Origin: CBDBCU01 sp965243185
GTDB taxonomy: Bacteria > Chloroflexota > Dehalococcoidia > Lucifugimonadales > UBA3495
DNA length: 64,000 nt
NCBI GenBank assembly: GCA_965243185.1
Contig: OZ251531.1
Coordinates: 62,001 to 126,000, forward strand
Direction: 5' to 3'
The position numbers were made by a program, and so were the translations under genes. Shown one piece after another: positions 24,894-34,038 of the stretch (its first letter is position 1; every line of letters starts with the position of its first letter). A model generated the notes under the pieces. The model did not search any database. It saw only the letters and a program-made list of their open reading frames with translations, and was not told the origin of the DNA.

Positions 24894-26254
24894 AGCTCTA
24901 CCTCCTCGTTCCAGTCGAGCATAATGATGGGTACGGTTTCGCCGGCGGCCTTGGCCGGCAAGTCCTCGGGGCAGACGGCAAGGCCGTTGGCCCGGGACAT
25001 TGAGGTCAGGATGTTGGAGCCTTGGGGGCCGGTGGGGTTGGCGTAGAATACCCCATCGCGGCGTTCCACTTCCACCCGGGCATAGACGCGGCGGCCGTCG
25101 TTGTTGTGGATGGGCGCGGTCAAGGTTCCGGTTACTACCGGGCGGGCTAGTTGGCGGCGGCCGAGCATGGCCCGGATGGCGGGGCGGGCGAACATCTCGA
25201 AGGCGACCAAGGCACTGACCGGATTGCCGGGCAAGCCGAGCATCGGCACGGCGCGGCCGGTCGCCGCGCCATCGGGCCGCAGCAAGCCGAAAGCCAGGGG
25301 CTTGGCGGGGCGCATCCGCACGGACCAGAAGTTCATATCGCCGCGCTCGGTCAGCACATCCTTAACCACATCATAATCGCCTTTGGAGACGCCGGCGGAA
25401 CTGACCAGCAAATCGGCGCCGGCGGCCTGTTCCAATTTGGCGCGCAAATCCTCGAGGTTGTCGCGGGCGATGCCGAGGATGCGGGGGACGCCGCCAGCGG
25501 CGGCGACGCCGGCGGCAACACTGAAACCGTTGCTGTCGTAGATTTTGCCATCCTCCAGCGGCTGGCCGGGGTCGGCCAGTTCGTCGCCGGTGGAGAGGAC
25601 GGCAACTATCGGGCGGCGGATGACCGGCACTTGCGCCATACCCAGGGCAGCCAATACGCCCACTTCCGAGGAACGAATGACCGTGCCGGCGTCGAGAACC
25701 AGTTGCCCGGCGCGCACATCCTCGCCGTCCGGGCGGACATTGCAGCCGCGGGGCAAGTCGGAATGGATACCGATTTCCGAGAGGAGTTCCCCGGCGGCGC
25801 GGCGTTGCAGTTCGTCGGTTTCCTCGAAGGGAACTACGGTGTCGGCACCGCCGGGAATGGGCGCGCCGGTCATTATGCGGATGGCGGTGCCTTCCCGAAC
25901 CCAAGTACGGGATACCTGGCCGGCGGCGACCAAGCCGATGACCCGGAGGCGGCGCGGCGTTTTTTCCGAGGCGCCGCTGATGTCCTCCCGCCGCACGGCG
26001 TAGCCGTCCATTCCCGAGTTAGGCAACGGCGGCAGGGACAAGGGGGAGTGAACCGGGACGGCCAAGGTTTGACCGAGGCAGTCGAGGATGGGCTTTTCCT
26101 CGGTTTCCAGGGGGCCGAAGCAAGCCATAATGCGGCGGTAGGCGGCCTCGACGGAGAGCATATCCTCGTCGATATGGCGGTGGCCGTGTTCGTGGGGGCT
26201 TTCCGGGTGCGCCGGGGCCGGTTGATGGTGTTGATGTTGATGATGGGATTGCAT
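24890..26254 (-). CDS. moeA: Molybdopterin molybdenumtransferase MoeA with His-rich N-terminus
   Basis: 454 residues. It inserts molybdate into adenylylated molybdopterin. PLPNSGMDGYAVRREDI, IMTGAPIPGGADTVVPFEET, VLSTGDELADPG, SSAGVSKGDYDVVKDVL and MLGLPGNPVSALVAF are canonical MoeA motifs, in family order. The first 27 residues contain ten histidines (SHHQHQHHQ, HEHGHRH), a possible metal-binding extension not typical of MoeA. The ATG is 1 nt after the pheT stop, so the extension is probably translated. A cofactor client may be the sulfite-oxidase-type enzyme at 3683-5335. Confidence 0.95.
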   Translation of the reverse strand: MQSHHQHQHHQPAPAHPESPHEHGHRHIDEDMLSVEAAYRRIMACFGPLETEEKPILDCLGQTLAVPVHSPLSLPPLPNSGMDGYAVRREDISGASEKTPRRLRVIGLVAAGQVSRTWVREGTAIRIMTGAPIPGGADTVVPFEETDELQRRAAGELLSEIGIHSDLPRGCNVRPDGEDVRAGQLVLDAGTVIRSSEVGVLAALGMAQVPVIRRPIVAVLSTGDELADPGQPLEDGKIYDSNGFSVAAGVAAAGGVPRILGIARDNLEDLRAKLEQAAGADLLVSSAGVSKGDYDVVKDVLTERGDMNFWSVRMRPAKPLAFGLLRPDGAATGRAVPMLGLPGNPVSALVAFEMFARPAIRAMLGRRQLARPVVTGTLTAPIHNNDGRRVYARVEVERRDGVFYANPTGPQGSNILTSMSRANGLAVCPEDLPAKAAGETVPIIMLDWNEEVEL

Positions 26255-26255
26255 A

Positions 26256-28706
26256 TTACCCTCGCAAGACGGCGCCGGTTTCCTGTTCCAGATGGCGCAG
26301 AAGCCGCTGTTGGGCCTGGTTGACTTCCTCGGCGGTTAAGGTGCGTTCCGGGGATTGGAAATAGACCCGGAAGGCCAGGGAGCGGGTTCCGGGCGGGAGG
26401 TTGTCTCCGGTGTAGAGGTCGAACAGTTCGGCCCGCTCGACCAGACGATGGCGGGTCAGCAGGTCTTGAACCCGGCCGGCCGGCACTGCGGCGTCGACCA
26501 GCAGCGCCATATCGCGGATGGCGGCCGGGAAGCGGGTCAAGGGGCGGAAGTTGCGGGTGGATTGGGCTGCCGGTTGAGCCAGCGGCAGCAGTTCGTCGAG
26601 ATACAGCTCAAAGAGGGCGGCCGGGCGGTGTTTCAGGTCGAAACTTTCCAGCACGGCGGGATGGAGTTCGCCGAGGATACCGATTTGCCGGTCAGCGCAG
26701 TGGAGGGCGGCACAGCGTCCGGGATGAAATGCCGGGTCGTCCGCCGGCGCCCAAGCTACGGCCGCCGGCAGTCCCAACAAAGCCAAGGCGGCGGACAGGA
26801 TACCTTTGGCGTCGAAAAAGTCCAGCGGCCCGTTGTCTCCTAACCAAGAAGGTTCAGAGCGCAAGCCGGAAATTACCCCGGCGGCGGTTTCCCGTTCCTC
26901 CGGCAAATCGTTGGGGCGGGGCAGAAAGACGCGCCCTTGCTCGAAGAGGCGGAACGGGCCTTCGTTATAGCCTTCGTTATAAGCCAGAGTTGCCAACAGA
27001 CTGGCGCGCAAAGTGGGGCGTAGGTATTCCTGGTCGGTGCTCATCGGGTTGGCGATTTTCAGCGGCGGGATTTCGTCGAGGGGGTAGTGCGCCTTGGCTA
27101 ATTCGGCAAGGTTCAGCAGGGGGTAGCTGATGGTTTCCTGCAAGCCGACGGCGGCCAGGGATTCTTTGACGCGGCCGCGCAGTTCGGTCATTGGGGCCGG
27201 CTGGCGGTAGGGTATGGGCGTGGCCAGCATCGTGGTGGGGACGGTATCGTAGCCGATAATCCGTACCACTTCCTCGATCAAATCCTCCTCGAGGTTGATG
27301 TCGTTGCGCCAGTAGGGAATGGATACGGACAAGGCGGCGTCACCCCGCCGTTCCCACTGAAAGCCCAGGGATTGGAAAACGGACTCGACCGATTCCAGAG
27401 GCAAATCCATCCCCAAAACCTGCCGCAGCCGTGGCAAGGTCAGCGGCACCGGCGGCTTGGGATTGGCGGCGTCCGGGTAAAGGTCAATGATGCCCTGGGC
27501 GATGACGCCGCCGGCGACTTGCTGAATGAGTTGGGTAGCGCGGCGGAGGGCAATGGGGGCCAATTCCGGGCGCAAGCCTTTCTCGAAACGCTGGGTAGCG
27601 TCGGTGCGGAGGCGGAAAGTTTCGGCGGTGCGGCGGTTGTTGTAGCTGTTAAAGGTAGCGGATTCCAGCAAAACGGCGGTGGTGTCGGGGCCGATTTCGC
27701 TGTTGGCGCCGCCGATAATGCCGCCGATGCCGATGGGGTCTTGGGCGTCGGCAATGACCAAGGTATCCGGGTTCAGCTGGCGCTCGACCCCATCCAAAGT
27801 TGCCAAAGTTTCCCCGGGCCGGGCGCGGCGCACAATGACCGTGCGGTCTTTTACCTTGTCGAGGTCGAAGGCGTGGAGCGGCTGGTTGAACTCCAGCATT
27901 ACATAGTTGGTAACATCCACCACATTGCTGATGGGGCGCAAGCCGGCTTTGGTCAGGCGGTCTTGCAACCATTGCGGCGAAGGGCCGATTTGCAAGCCCT
28001 GAATGAGGCTGGCGGTGTAGCGGTGGCACAAGTCCGGGTCGGCTACGGATACGGAGGCTTGTTCGGTGATGGGCGGGCCGTCCTCGATGTAGCTGATTTC
28101 CGGTTCGCGGACGGTTTGGCCGGTGAGGGCGGCGATTTCGTGGGCTACGCCGAGGATGGAAAAGCAGTCGAGGCGGTTGGGGGTGACTTCCAAGTCGAGG
28201 ACGGTATCGCCGAGGTAGTCGTCGAGGGGCATACCGACCGGGGCGTCGGCGGGCAAGACCAGGATGCCGTCGTGGTCGCCGCCGATGCCAAGTTCCAGTT
28301 CGGAGCAAATCATACCCTGGGAGACGACGCCGCGGATGCGGGCGGCTTTGAGGGTTTCATTGCGGCCGCTGTGAGCGTTGTAAAGGCGCGCGCCGATTTG
28401 GGCAAAGCAGATTTTCTGGCCGGCGGCGACATTGGGCGCGCCGCAGACCACTTCCATAACGGCGGCGGTTGCTGTCCCGTCCGCCGATGCTGTACTGGAA
28501 CCGAGGTTGACCTGGCAGAGGCGCAGGCTGTCGGCGTTGGGATGGGGGCGGACTTCCAGCACTTCGCCGACCACGCAGTTAGTCCAGCCGCCGGTAGCGA
28601 TAACTTCGCCGACCTCGACGCCGGCCATAGTCAGCCGGTGGGCCAACTCTTGGGGCGGCCGGTTGAGGTCCACATAGTCTTTCAGCCAGCTTAAAGGGAC
28701 GAGCAT
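26256..28706 (-). CDS. pheT: Phenylalanine-tRNA ligase beta subunit
   Basis: 816 residues, full-length bacterial PheT. An N-terminal EMAP-II-like tRNA-binding domain (VVGEVLEVRPHPNADSLRLC) is followed by the B3/B4 editing domain (about 200-400), the B5 domain, the catalytic-like core (EEVVRIIGYDTVPTTMLATP) and a C-terminal anticodon-binding FDX-ACB domain (LTRFPAAIRDMALLVD, FRVYFQSPERTLT). It forms the alpha2-beta2 enzyme with PheS, encoded 47 nt upstream. Confidence 0.97.
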   Translation of the reverse strand: MLVPLSWLKDYVDLNRPPQELAHRLTMAGVEVGEVIATGGWTNCVVGEVLEVRPHPNADSLRLCQVNLGSSTASADGTATAAVMEVVCGAPNVAAGQKICFAQIGARLYNAHSGRNETLKAARIRGVVSQGMICSELELGIGGDHDGILVLPADAPVGMPLDDYLGDTVLDLEVTPNRLDCFSILGVAHEIAALTGQTVREPEISYIEDGPPITEQASVSVADPDLCHRYTASLIQGLQIGPSPQWLQDRLTKAGLRPISNVVDVTNYVMLEFNQPLHAFDLDKVKDRTVIVRRARPGETLATLDGVERQLNPDTLVIADAQDPIGIGGIIGGANSEIGPDTTAVLLESATFNSYNNRRTAETFRLRTDATQRFEKGLRPELAPIALRRATQLIQQVAGGVIAQGIIDLYPDAANPKPPVPLTLPRLRQVLGMDLPLESVESVFQSLGFQWERRGDAALSVSIPYWRNDINLEEDLIEEVVRIIGYDTVPTTMLATPIPYRQPAPMTELRGRVKESLAAVGLQETISYPLLNLAELAKAHYPLDEIPPLKIANPMSTDQEYLRPTLRASLLATLAYNEGYNEGPFRLFEQGRVFLPRPNDLPEERETAAGVISGLRSEPSWLGDNGPLDFFDAKGILSAALALLGLPAAVAWAPADDPAFHPGRCAALHCADRQIGILGELHPAVLESFDLKHRPAALFELYLDELLPLAQPAAQSTRNFRPLTRFPAAIRDMALLVDAAVPAGRVQDLLTRHRLVERAELFDLYTGDNLPPGTRSLAFRVYFQSPERTLTAEEVNQAQQRLLRHLEQETGAVLRG

Positions 28707-28753
28707 AGGCGTTGATTAGTTCTCCGGTTTTGGAGGATATATCGGAATGGCGG

Positions 28754-29836
28754 CTAGAACTGCCGCAGGAACCTTAAATCGTTGGAATAGAAGTGACGGA
28801 TGTCGTCGATGCCGTATTTGAGCATGGCGATGCGCTCCGGGCCGAGGCCGAAGGCAAAGCCGGTGTATTTTTCCGGGTCGTAGCCGACGCCGGCCAAGAC
28901 TTGGGGATGTACCATTCCCGCGCCCATAATTTCAATCCAGCCGCTGTCCCGGCAGATGCGGCAACCGTTGCCGCTGCTCACATTACCGGCGCAGGAGAAG
29001 CAGTCAATGGACATATCCACGCCCGGCTCCACAAAGGGAAAGTAATCGCAGCGGAAACGCACCTGGCGGTCGGACCCGAACAGGCGGCGGGCGAATTCGT
29101 ACAGGGTGCCTTTCAAGTCGGCGAAAGTAATGCCGGCGTCCACGGCCAAGCCCTCGACCTGGTAAAAATGCCATTCGTGGGTGGCATCGGTGGCTTCGTA
29201 GCGGTAGCACTTGCCCGGCACCACTACCCGCACCGGGGGCTGGGTATTTTCCATCACCCGGGCCTGCATTGGCGAGGTGTGAGTGCGGAGGAGCATCGGC
29301 TGGCGGCCGGCGGCGTCGGTATAGTCCACCCAGAGGGTGTTCCACATATCCCGGGCGGGATGTCCCGGCGGAATGTTCAACCGCTCAAAATTATAGTAGT
29401 CCCACTCCACTTCCGGGCCTTCGACGATGCTGAAACCCATGGCGACAAAGGCGTCGGTGATTTCCCGTACCACCCGGGTGGTCAGATGCAAGCCGCCGGC
29501 GGCAACGGGACGGCCGGGCAGGGTAACATCGATGCGGTCTTGGTTGGCGGCGGCGTCTAAAGCGGCTTGGCGGATTTCCTGGGCGCGGCGTTCCAGGCTT
29601 TGCTCGAGTTCGGTCTTGGCCCGGTTGCCCTGCGCGCCCAGTTCCCGCCGCTGGTCAATATCCAGTTGGGACAAGCCACGCAGGATGGCGGTCAGCTGAC
29701 CGCGGCGGCCGAGGTAGGCAACCCGCCACTGCTCGAGGTCATCCGGGGCGGCCAGGGCGGCCAGTTCGGCAAGGGCGGCGCGGGTCAGTTGGTCGATGGA
29801 TTGAGCGGTAGGCACGGTGGTCTGCGTCAAGGTTAG
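28754..29836 (-). CDS. pheS: Phenylalanine-tRNA ligase alpha subunit
   Basis: About 360 residues. Class II synthetase motifs: LLRTHTSPMQARVM, GKCYRYEATDATHEWHFYQV (motif 2) and GFAFGLGPERIAMLKYGIDD (motif 3). The cysteine cluster in DCFSCAG / GCRICRDSGW lies in the position common to many PheS proteins. The open frame reaches 29926, but the family's N-terminus begins near the TTG at 29836 (LTLTQTTV), which is adopted here with some doubt. Confidence 0.95.
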   Translation of the reverse strand, partial: LTLTQTTVPTAQSIDQLTRAALAELAALAAPDDLEQWRVAYLGRRGQLTAILRGLSQLDIDQRRELGAQGNRAKTELEQSLERRAQEIRQAALDAAANQDRIDVTLPGRPVAAGGLHLTTRVVREITDAFVAMGFSIVEGPEVEWDYYNFERLNIPPGHPARDMWNTLWVDYTDAAGRQPMLLRTHTSPMQARVMENTQPPVRVVVPGKCYRYEATDATHEWHFYQVEGLAVDAGITFADLKGTLYEFARRLFGSDRQVRFRCDYFPFVEPGVDMSIDCFSCAGNVSSGNGCRICRDSGWIEIMGAGMVHPQVLAGVGYDPEKYTGFAFGLGPERIAMLKYGIDDIRHFYSNDLRFLRQF

Positions 29837-29950
29837 ATGCCTTTTGCCGGGCGGGCGGCGGATGGGGTTGATAACCGGGTCGGGAAACCGCCCCGCTATT
29901 ATAGAATTGGCGGCGGCGGCGGTCAAGTCAAGGCGGCAAGGCGGGAACGG

Positions 29951-29986
29951 TAAAAAAGTACGGGGCGGGTTAGCGGCCCGCCCCGT
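29951..29986 (-). terminator. Intrinsic terminator after rplT
   Basis: On the minus strand ACGGGGCGGG, a 7-nt loop and CCCGCCCCGT are followed by ACTTTTTTA. It lies 27 nt after the rplT stop and separates infC-rpmI-rplT from pheS-pheT. Confidence 0.88.
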
Positions 29987-30012
29987 ATGGATAACCGCTG
30001 CCGGCGTTGCGG

Positions 30013-30381
30013 CTAAGCGGCGCGGGCCGCGGCCGCCTCTCCGGAAATGCTGAGCAGTTTCTGAAACCCTTCCGGGTCATTGACCGCCAAGTCCGCCAGA
30101 ACTTTGCGGTCAATTTCGACGCCGGCCAGTTTCAAGCCGTGCATAAACTGGCTGTAGGTGGTGCCGGACTGGCGGCAGGCGGCACCGATGCGGACAATCC
30201 ACAGGCGGCGAAAGTCGCCCTTGCGCTCCCGGCGGTGCCGGTAGGAATAGCTCCAGGCGTGGAGCAGGGCTTCCTTGGCCCACTTGTAGTTGCGGCCGGC
30301 GGAACCCTGGAAACCCTTGGCCGCCGCCAATACTTTCTTGTGCCGGTGGCGCTTGGTGACGCCGCGTTTCACTCTGGACAA
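30013..30381 (-). CDS. rplT: 50S ribosomal protein L20
   Basis: 122 residues. The N-terminus [18 protein letters not shown] and the motif [20 protein letters not shown] are characteristic. It is an early 23S rRNA-binding assembly protein. It is last in the conserved infC-rpmI-rplT operon and is followed by a strong terminator. Confidence 0.97.
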   Translation of the reverse strand: MSRVKRGVTKRHRHKKVLAAAKGFQGSAGRNYKWAKEALLHAWSYSYRHRRERKGDFRRLWIVRIGAACRQSGTTYSQFMHGLKLAGVEIDRKVLADLAVNDPEGFQKLLSISGEAAAARAA

Positions 30382-30424
30382 GGCAAATCTCTCCGGGGAT
30401 TGAGGATAACCGGGCGCGGCCCGG

Positions 30425-30622
30425 CTAGGCGTAGGGCATCAACCGACTCAGCCGTCCCACATCTTTGGGGCTGACCGGCAGTTTGTCGGCGAACTTGCGG
30501 GTCACTTTCTTGGGTTTTTTGCGCCGCAGATGGCTGCTCATCCGCTTGCGGCGCAGCATTTTGCCCGTGCCGGTGATATGGAAACGGGCTTTGGCCCCTT
30601 TGTGGGTTTTAAGTTTTGGCAT
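30425..30622 (-). CDS. rpmI: 50S ribosomal protein L35
   Basis: 65 residues. [20 protein letters not shown] and [16 protein letters not shown] match L35. Its start overlaps the 3' end of infC by 14 nt, so translation is coupled. Confidence 0.97.
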   Translation of the reverse strand: MPKLKTHKGAKARFHITGTGKMLRRKRMSSHLRRKKPKKVTRKFADKLPVSPKDVGRLSRLMPYA

Positions 30623-31175
30623 CGGCTAGGTCATCCACCTTTTTGTTTTCGGTCTTTTCGCCCCGGGCGACGCTGGGAATCAGAATCATCGACAGGGCGC
30701 GGCCTTCCATGGCCGGCGGCTTTTCCAGCCGCACCTCCTCTTTCAGCTCGTCGGCTACCCGCTTCAGGAGGGACAGGCCCAACTGCTGGTGTACCGCTTC
30801 CCGGCCGCGGAAACGGACGGTCAGCTTGACTTTGGAGCCGTCCTCAATAAACTCCTTGACCTTGCGGAGCTTGGCGTCCAGGTCATGGTCGCCGATATTG
30901 GGGCGGAAACGGACTTCCCGCAGTTCGGTGTTTTTTTGCGACTTCCGGGACTCCCGTTCCTTTTTGGAATACAGGTAGCGCAGTTTGCCATAGTCCAGCA
31001 GCCGGCAGACCGGCGGGTCGGCGTTGGGGGCCACTTCCACCAGGTCAACACCATTCTGGCGCGCCAACTGCAAGGCTTGGTCCACCGGCATCAAACCCAG
31101 CTGTTCGCCGTCGTCGCCGATAACCCGAATCCGGGGCGCCCGAATTTGCTCGTTGACTTTATACTGCCTTGCGAT
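30609..31175 (-). CDS. infC: Translation initiation factor IF-3
   Basis: About 189 residues. The N-terminal domain (ARQYKVNEQIRAPRIRVIGD) and the C-terminal domain (RPNIGDHDLDAKLRKVKEFI, KLTVRFRGREA) are complete. Start choice: the GTG at 31181 is only 2 nt from the GGAGG at 31184-31188. The ATC at 31175 is 8 nt from it and begins at the family's N-terminus. An AUC start fits the known use of non-AUG codons for infC autoregulation. If the GTG is used, two residues are added. Confidence 0.95.
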   Translation of the reverse strand: MARQYKVNEQIRAPRIRVIGDDGEQLGLMPVDQALQLARQNGVDLVEVAPNADPPVCRLLDYGKLRYLYSKKERESRKSQKNTELREVRFRPNIGDHDLDAKLRKVKEFIEDGSKVKLTVRFRGREAVHQQLGLSLLKRVADELKEEVRLEKPPAMEGRALSMILIPSVARGEKTENKKVDDLADAKT

Positions 31176-31276
31176 GCTCACTACCTCCAGATAAACTTGG
31201 GAAAGCCGAGGCTTTCAGGAAGGGTTGCCCTAATTTATCACAAGGAAAAGGGTAAGTCAATGCGCCGCTGTCGGTG

Positions 31277-31375
31277 GGTTTCGTTTGCTTTTAGGGTACA
31301 GGTTTCCAGTTTTATGCAAAATGCGTAAAACTGGACTGGCTATAAAAGCGCCGTACCCTAAAAGCCAACGGAACC
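31277..31375. repeat. Nested palindrome, copy E (related family member)
   Basis: Outer arms GGTTTCGTTTGCTTTTAGGG and its near-complement ending in GCCAACGGAACC enclose inner arms CCAGTTTTATGC / GCGTAAAACTGG (one mismatch). The ends GGTT(C/T)CGTT and the CAGTTTTA core resemble copies A-D. It sits between divergent infC and the fakA-like gene. Confidence 0.65.
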
Positions 31376-31460
31376 ATTGCAACGCTATCGCGTCCCCAGC
31401 CGCCGCAAAACCGCCCAAATTCCCCAGATCCGCCCAAGTTGAAAATCCCGGCAATGCCTA

Positions 31461-31466
31461 TATAAT
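31461..31466 (+). promoter_or_regulatory. -10 element upstream of the fakA-like gene
   Basis: TATAAT with an upstream TG-containing extended -10 context (ATGCCTA), 49 nt before ATG 31516. No convincing -35 was seen. Confidence 0.5.
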
Positions 31467-31515
31467 AGCAGTAGTTACCCCCACCACTAACCCTTTCCGC
31501 AAGGTAACGGCAACA

Positions 31516-33180
31516 ATGGAAACCCTGTGCGGCGCTGACTTTGCCCACGCCCTGACCGCCGGCTTTCGCTGCCTCGAACGCTACCGGGACACCATCAACG
31601 CCCTGAATGTGTACCCGGTTCCCGACGGCGACACCGGCACTAATATGCTGCTGACCATGCGCGCCGGCATCCCCCATGACGCCCCGGCTCCCGAGGCCGC
31701 CGTTGGCGATGTGGCCGCCCAACTTGCTGACGGCGCCTTTTGGGAAGCCCGCGGCAACAGCGGCGTCATCCTTTCCCAGTTTTTCAAGGGCATTGCCCAG
31801 GGCTTGGCCGGACGGGAAGTTTGCGCCCCGTCCGACTTGACCGCCGCCTTCCAGTCCGCTACTGACGCCGCCTATCGCGCCGTGGGCAACCCGGTCGAAG
31901 GGACAATGCTGACCGTCATCCGCTGCGCCGCCGCCGCTCTTGAAAAAGAACCGCAGACCGGCGCGGCCGCCGACATCACCGCCCACTGGAAAACCGCCCT
32001 CGCCGCCGCCCAAATCGCCCTCGACGACACCCCCAACTTACTGCCCCGGCTCAAAGAAGCCGGCGTAGTCGATGCCGGCGGTATGGGAATCGTTGCCATC
32101 CTCGGCGGCGCTTATGCTCACCTCAGCGGGCAGGATGTTGACCAACTGGACTTGGGCTTTCCGGCTGTTGCCGGTGACCTTTCCCAATTGGCTACCGCCG
32201 CCGTAGAAAGCGATTTCCTCGACGCCTCCACCGAAGCCCAGTGGGGCTACTGCACCCAATTCCTGATTCAAGGGGAAAGTCTTGACCTGGAGCAAGTCCG
32301 CGCCGACTTGGCCCAAACCGCCGACTCCCTGGTTATTGTCGGCGATGAACGGGTTATCCGGGTGCATATTCATATTGCCGACCCCGGGGCGGCCCTGACC
32401 TACGGCGTGGCCTTGGGCGAACTGTCCCAAATCAAAATCGACAATATGAACCTGCAAAATCAGGATTGGGCGGCCGGCCATCAAGCGGCCCGGCCGGAAA
32501 ACGGCGGCCCGCCCCCGGCTGACTTGGCCCTGGTTGCCGTAGCTCCCGGGGACGGCTTGGCCCAACTGTTCCGGGATTCCGGCTGCGCCGCCGTAGTCAG
32601 CGGCGGGCAAACGATGAACCCCAGCGTGGCCCAGCTGGTCAACGCCGCCGCCGCCGCCAGCAGCCGCGAAGTCATCCTCCTCCCCAACAACAAAAATGTC
32701 GCCATCACCGCAACCCAAGCGGCGGAACGGGAAAATGACGCCCAGCAACTTTATGTAGTACCCACCCGCACCGTGGCCCAAGGCGTCGCCGCCGCCCTGG
32801 CTTTCAACGCCCAACTCCCGGCCGCCGCCAACCTGCAAGCGATGCAAAACGCCGTTGCCGCCGTTGTTTCCATCGAAGTCACCCGCGCCGTCCGCGACAC
32901 TACCCTTGACGGCGTAGCAGTAGCGGAGGGCGATTATATGGGATTGGTCGAGGGCGATTTAGCCGTAGTTCAGGACACCCCGGAGGCCGCCCTTTTGTCC
33001 GCCCTGTCCGGCGTTGGCATTACCGACGACCATATCGTAACCCTCTACCGGGGCCTAGATACCGCCCCGGAGCAAGCCGAACTCATTGCCCGTCAAATCG
33101 AGGAACAGACGCCTGGCATCCAGGTTGACCTGGTGTATGGCGGGCAGCCCCATTATCCCTATTTTGCCGCCGTGGAGTAA
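31516..33180 (+). CDS. DhaL/DAK-domain fatty-acid-kinase-like protein (FakA type)
   Basis: About 554 residues. The N-terminal DhaL nucleotide-binding domain has NVYPVPDGDTGTNM (Mg-binding aspartates), WEARGNSGVILSQFFKGIAQ and KEAGVVDAGGMGIVAILGG. A middle domain and a C-terminal DegV-like/EDD-related domain follow. In characterised systems FakA phosphorylates fatty acids held by FakB, a DegV-family protein, and a degV gene follows here at 7 nt. ATG 31516 is chosen because sequence before it contains the palindrome and promoter and lacks family similarity. Confidence 0.9.
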   Translation: METLCGADFAHALTAGFRCLERYRDTINALNVYPVPDGDTGTNMLLTMRAGIPHDAPAPEAAVGDVAAQLADGAFWEARGNSGVILSQFFKGIAQGLAGREVCAPSDLTAAFQSATDAAYRAVGNPVEGTMLTVIRCAAAALEKEPQTGAAADITAHWKTALAAAQIALDDTPNLLPRLKEAGVVDAGGMGIVAILGGAYAHLSGQDVDQLDLGFPAVAGDLSQLATAAVESDFLDASTEAQWGYCTQFLIQGESLDLEQVRADLAQTADSLVIVGDERVIRVHIHIADPGAALTYGVALGELSQIKIDNMNLQNQDWAAGHQAARPENGGPPPADLALVAVAPGDGLAQLFRDSGCAAVVSGGQTMNPSVAQLVNAAAAASSREVILLPNNKNVAITATQAAERENDAQQLYVVPTRTVAQGVAAALAFNAQLPAAANLQAMQNAVAAVVSIEVTRAVRDTTLDGVAVAEGDYMGLVEGDLAVVQDTPEAALLSALSGVGITDDHIVTLYRGLDTAPEQAELIARQIEEQTPGIQVDLVYGGQPHYPYFAAVE

Positions 33181-33186
33181 CCGAAT

Positions 33187-34023
33187 ATGTCCATCCGCAT
33201 CGTTACCGACAGCACCGCCGACCTGCCCGCCGACCTGGTCCAGGAACTGAACATCAGCATCGTCCCCAGCAATGTGGTCATCGACGATGTCAACTACCGG
33301 GACGGCATCGACCTGACCCCGGATGAGTTCTACCAGCGGCTGACCGCCGGCCCCCGCTTGCCGACCACTTCCCAGCCCTCCGTCGGCGCTTTCCAAGCCG
33401 TCTATCAGGGCTTGCTGGAACAGGGCCACGACATCGTATCCCTCCATGTTTCCGGCAAACTCAGCGGCACCGTCAACTCGGCGGTGCAAGCCAAAGCCGC
33501 CCTCGGCGACCCCAACATTGCCGTCATCGATTCCAACTTGGCATCGATTGCCTTGGCTTTGGTGGTGGTCAAAGCGGCCCAAGCCGCCCGTCAGTCCGAA
33601 TCCTACGAGGAAGTAGCCGAACAAGCCCGCTTGACCGTCGGCCAGACCGGCGTTTTCTTTTTCGTGGATACCCTGGAATACCTGCAAAAGGGCGGGCGTA
33701 TCGGCAAAGCCCAGGCTTTTGTCGGCTCTCTGCTCCATGTCAAGCCCATCCTGACCTTGCAGGATGGCGAAGTCCATCCCCTGGAGCGGCAGCGCAACCG
33801 GGAACGGGCCCTCCGCCGCCTGGTTGAACTGACCCGGGAGCGCGCCCCGGTGCAGCAGATTGCCGTATCCTACAGCACCGAACCGGCCGCGGCCGCCGAC
33901 CTTCGCGGCCGCTTGAGCGACTTGCTGCCCCCGGAACAAATCATCACCAGCCGTTTCGGCCCGGCTATCGGAACTTATGTCGGCCCCGGCGCCCTCGGCT
34001 TGGCTTACACCGCCGCCGGCTAA
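33187..34023 (+). CDS. DegV-family fatty-acid-binding protein (FakB-like)
   Basis: 278 residues. EDD fold with RIVTDSTADLPADLVQ, IDLTPDEFYQRL, TSQPSVGAFQAVY and FVDTLEYLQKGGRIGKAQAF. Family members bind a fatty acid and present it to the kinase FakA, encoded immediately upstream. GPGALGLAY near the C-terminus is the usual phosphate/carboxylate-loop region. Confidence 0.92.
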   Translation: MSIRIVTDSTADLPADLVQELNISIVPSNVVIDDVNYRDGIDLTPDEFYQRLTAGPRLPTTSQPSVGAFQAVYQGLLEQGHDIVSLHVSGKLSGTVNSAVQAKAALGDPNIAVIDSNLASIALALVVVKAAQAARQSESYEEVAEQARLTVGQTGVFFFVDTLEYLQKGGRIGKAQAFVGSLLHVKPILTLQDGEVHPLERQRNRERALRRLVELTRERAPVQQIAVSYSTEPAAAADLRGRLSDLLPPEQIITSRFGPAIGTYVGPGALGLAYTAAG

Positions 34024-34038
34024 ACCCGCTGGTAAGCT

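Noticed and set aside
31279..31375. Candidate dif site at the 31-kb skew change
   Set aside because: The inverted repeats do not fit the 11-6-11 XerCD layout; the palindrome family explains the sequence better.
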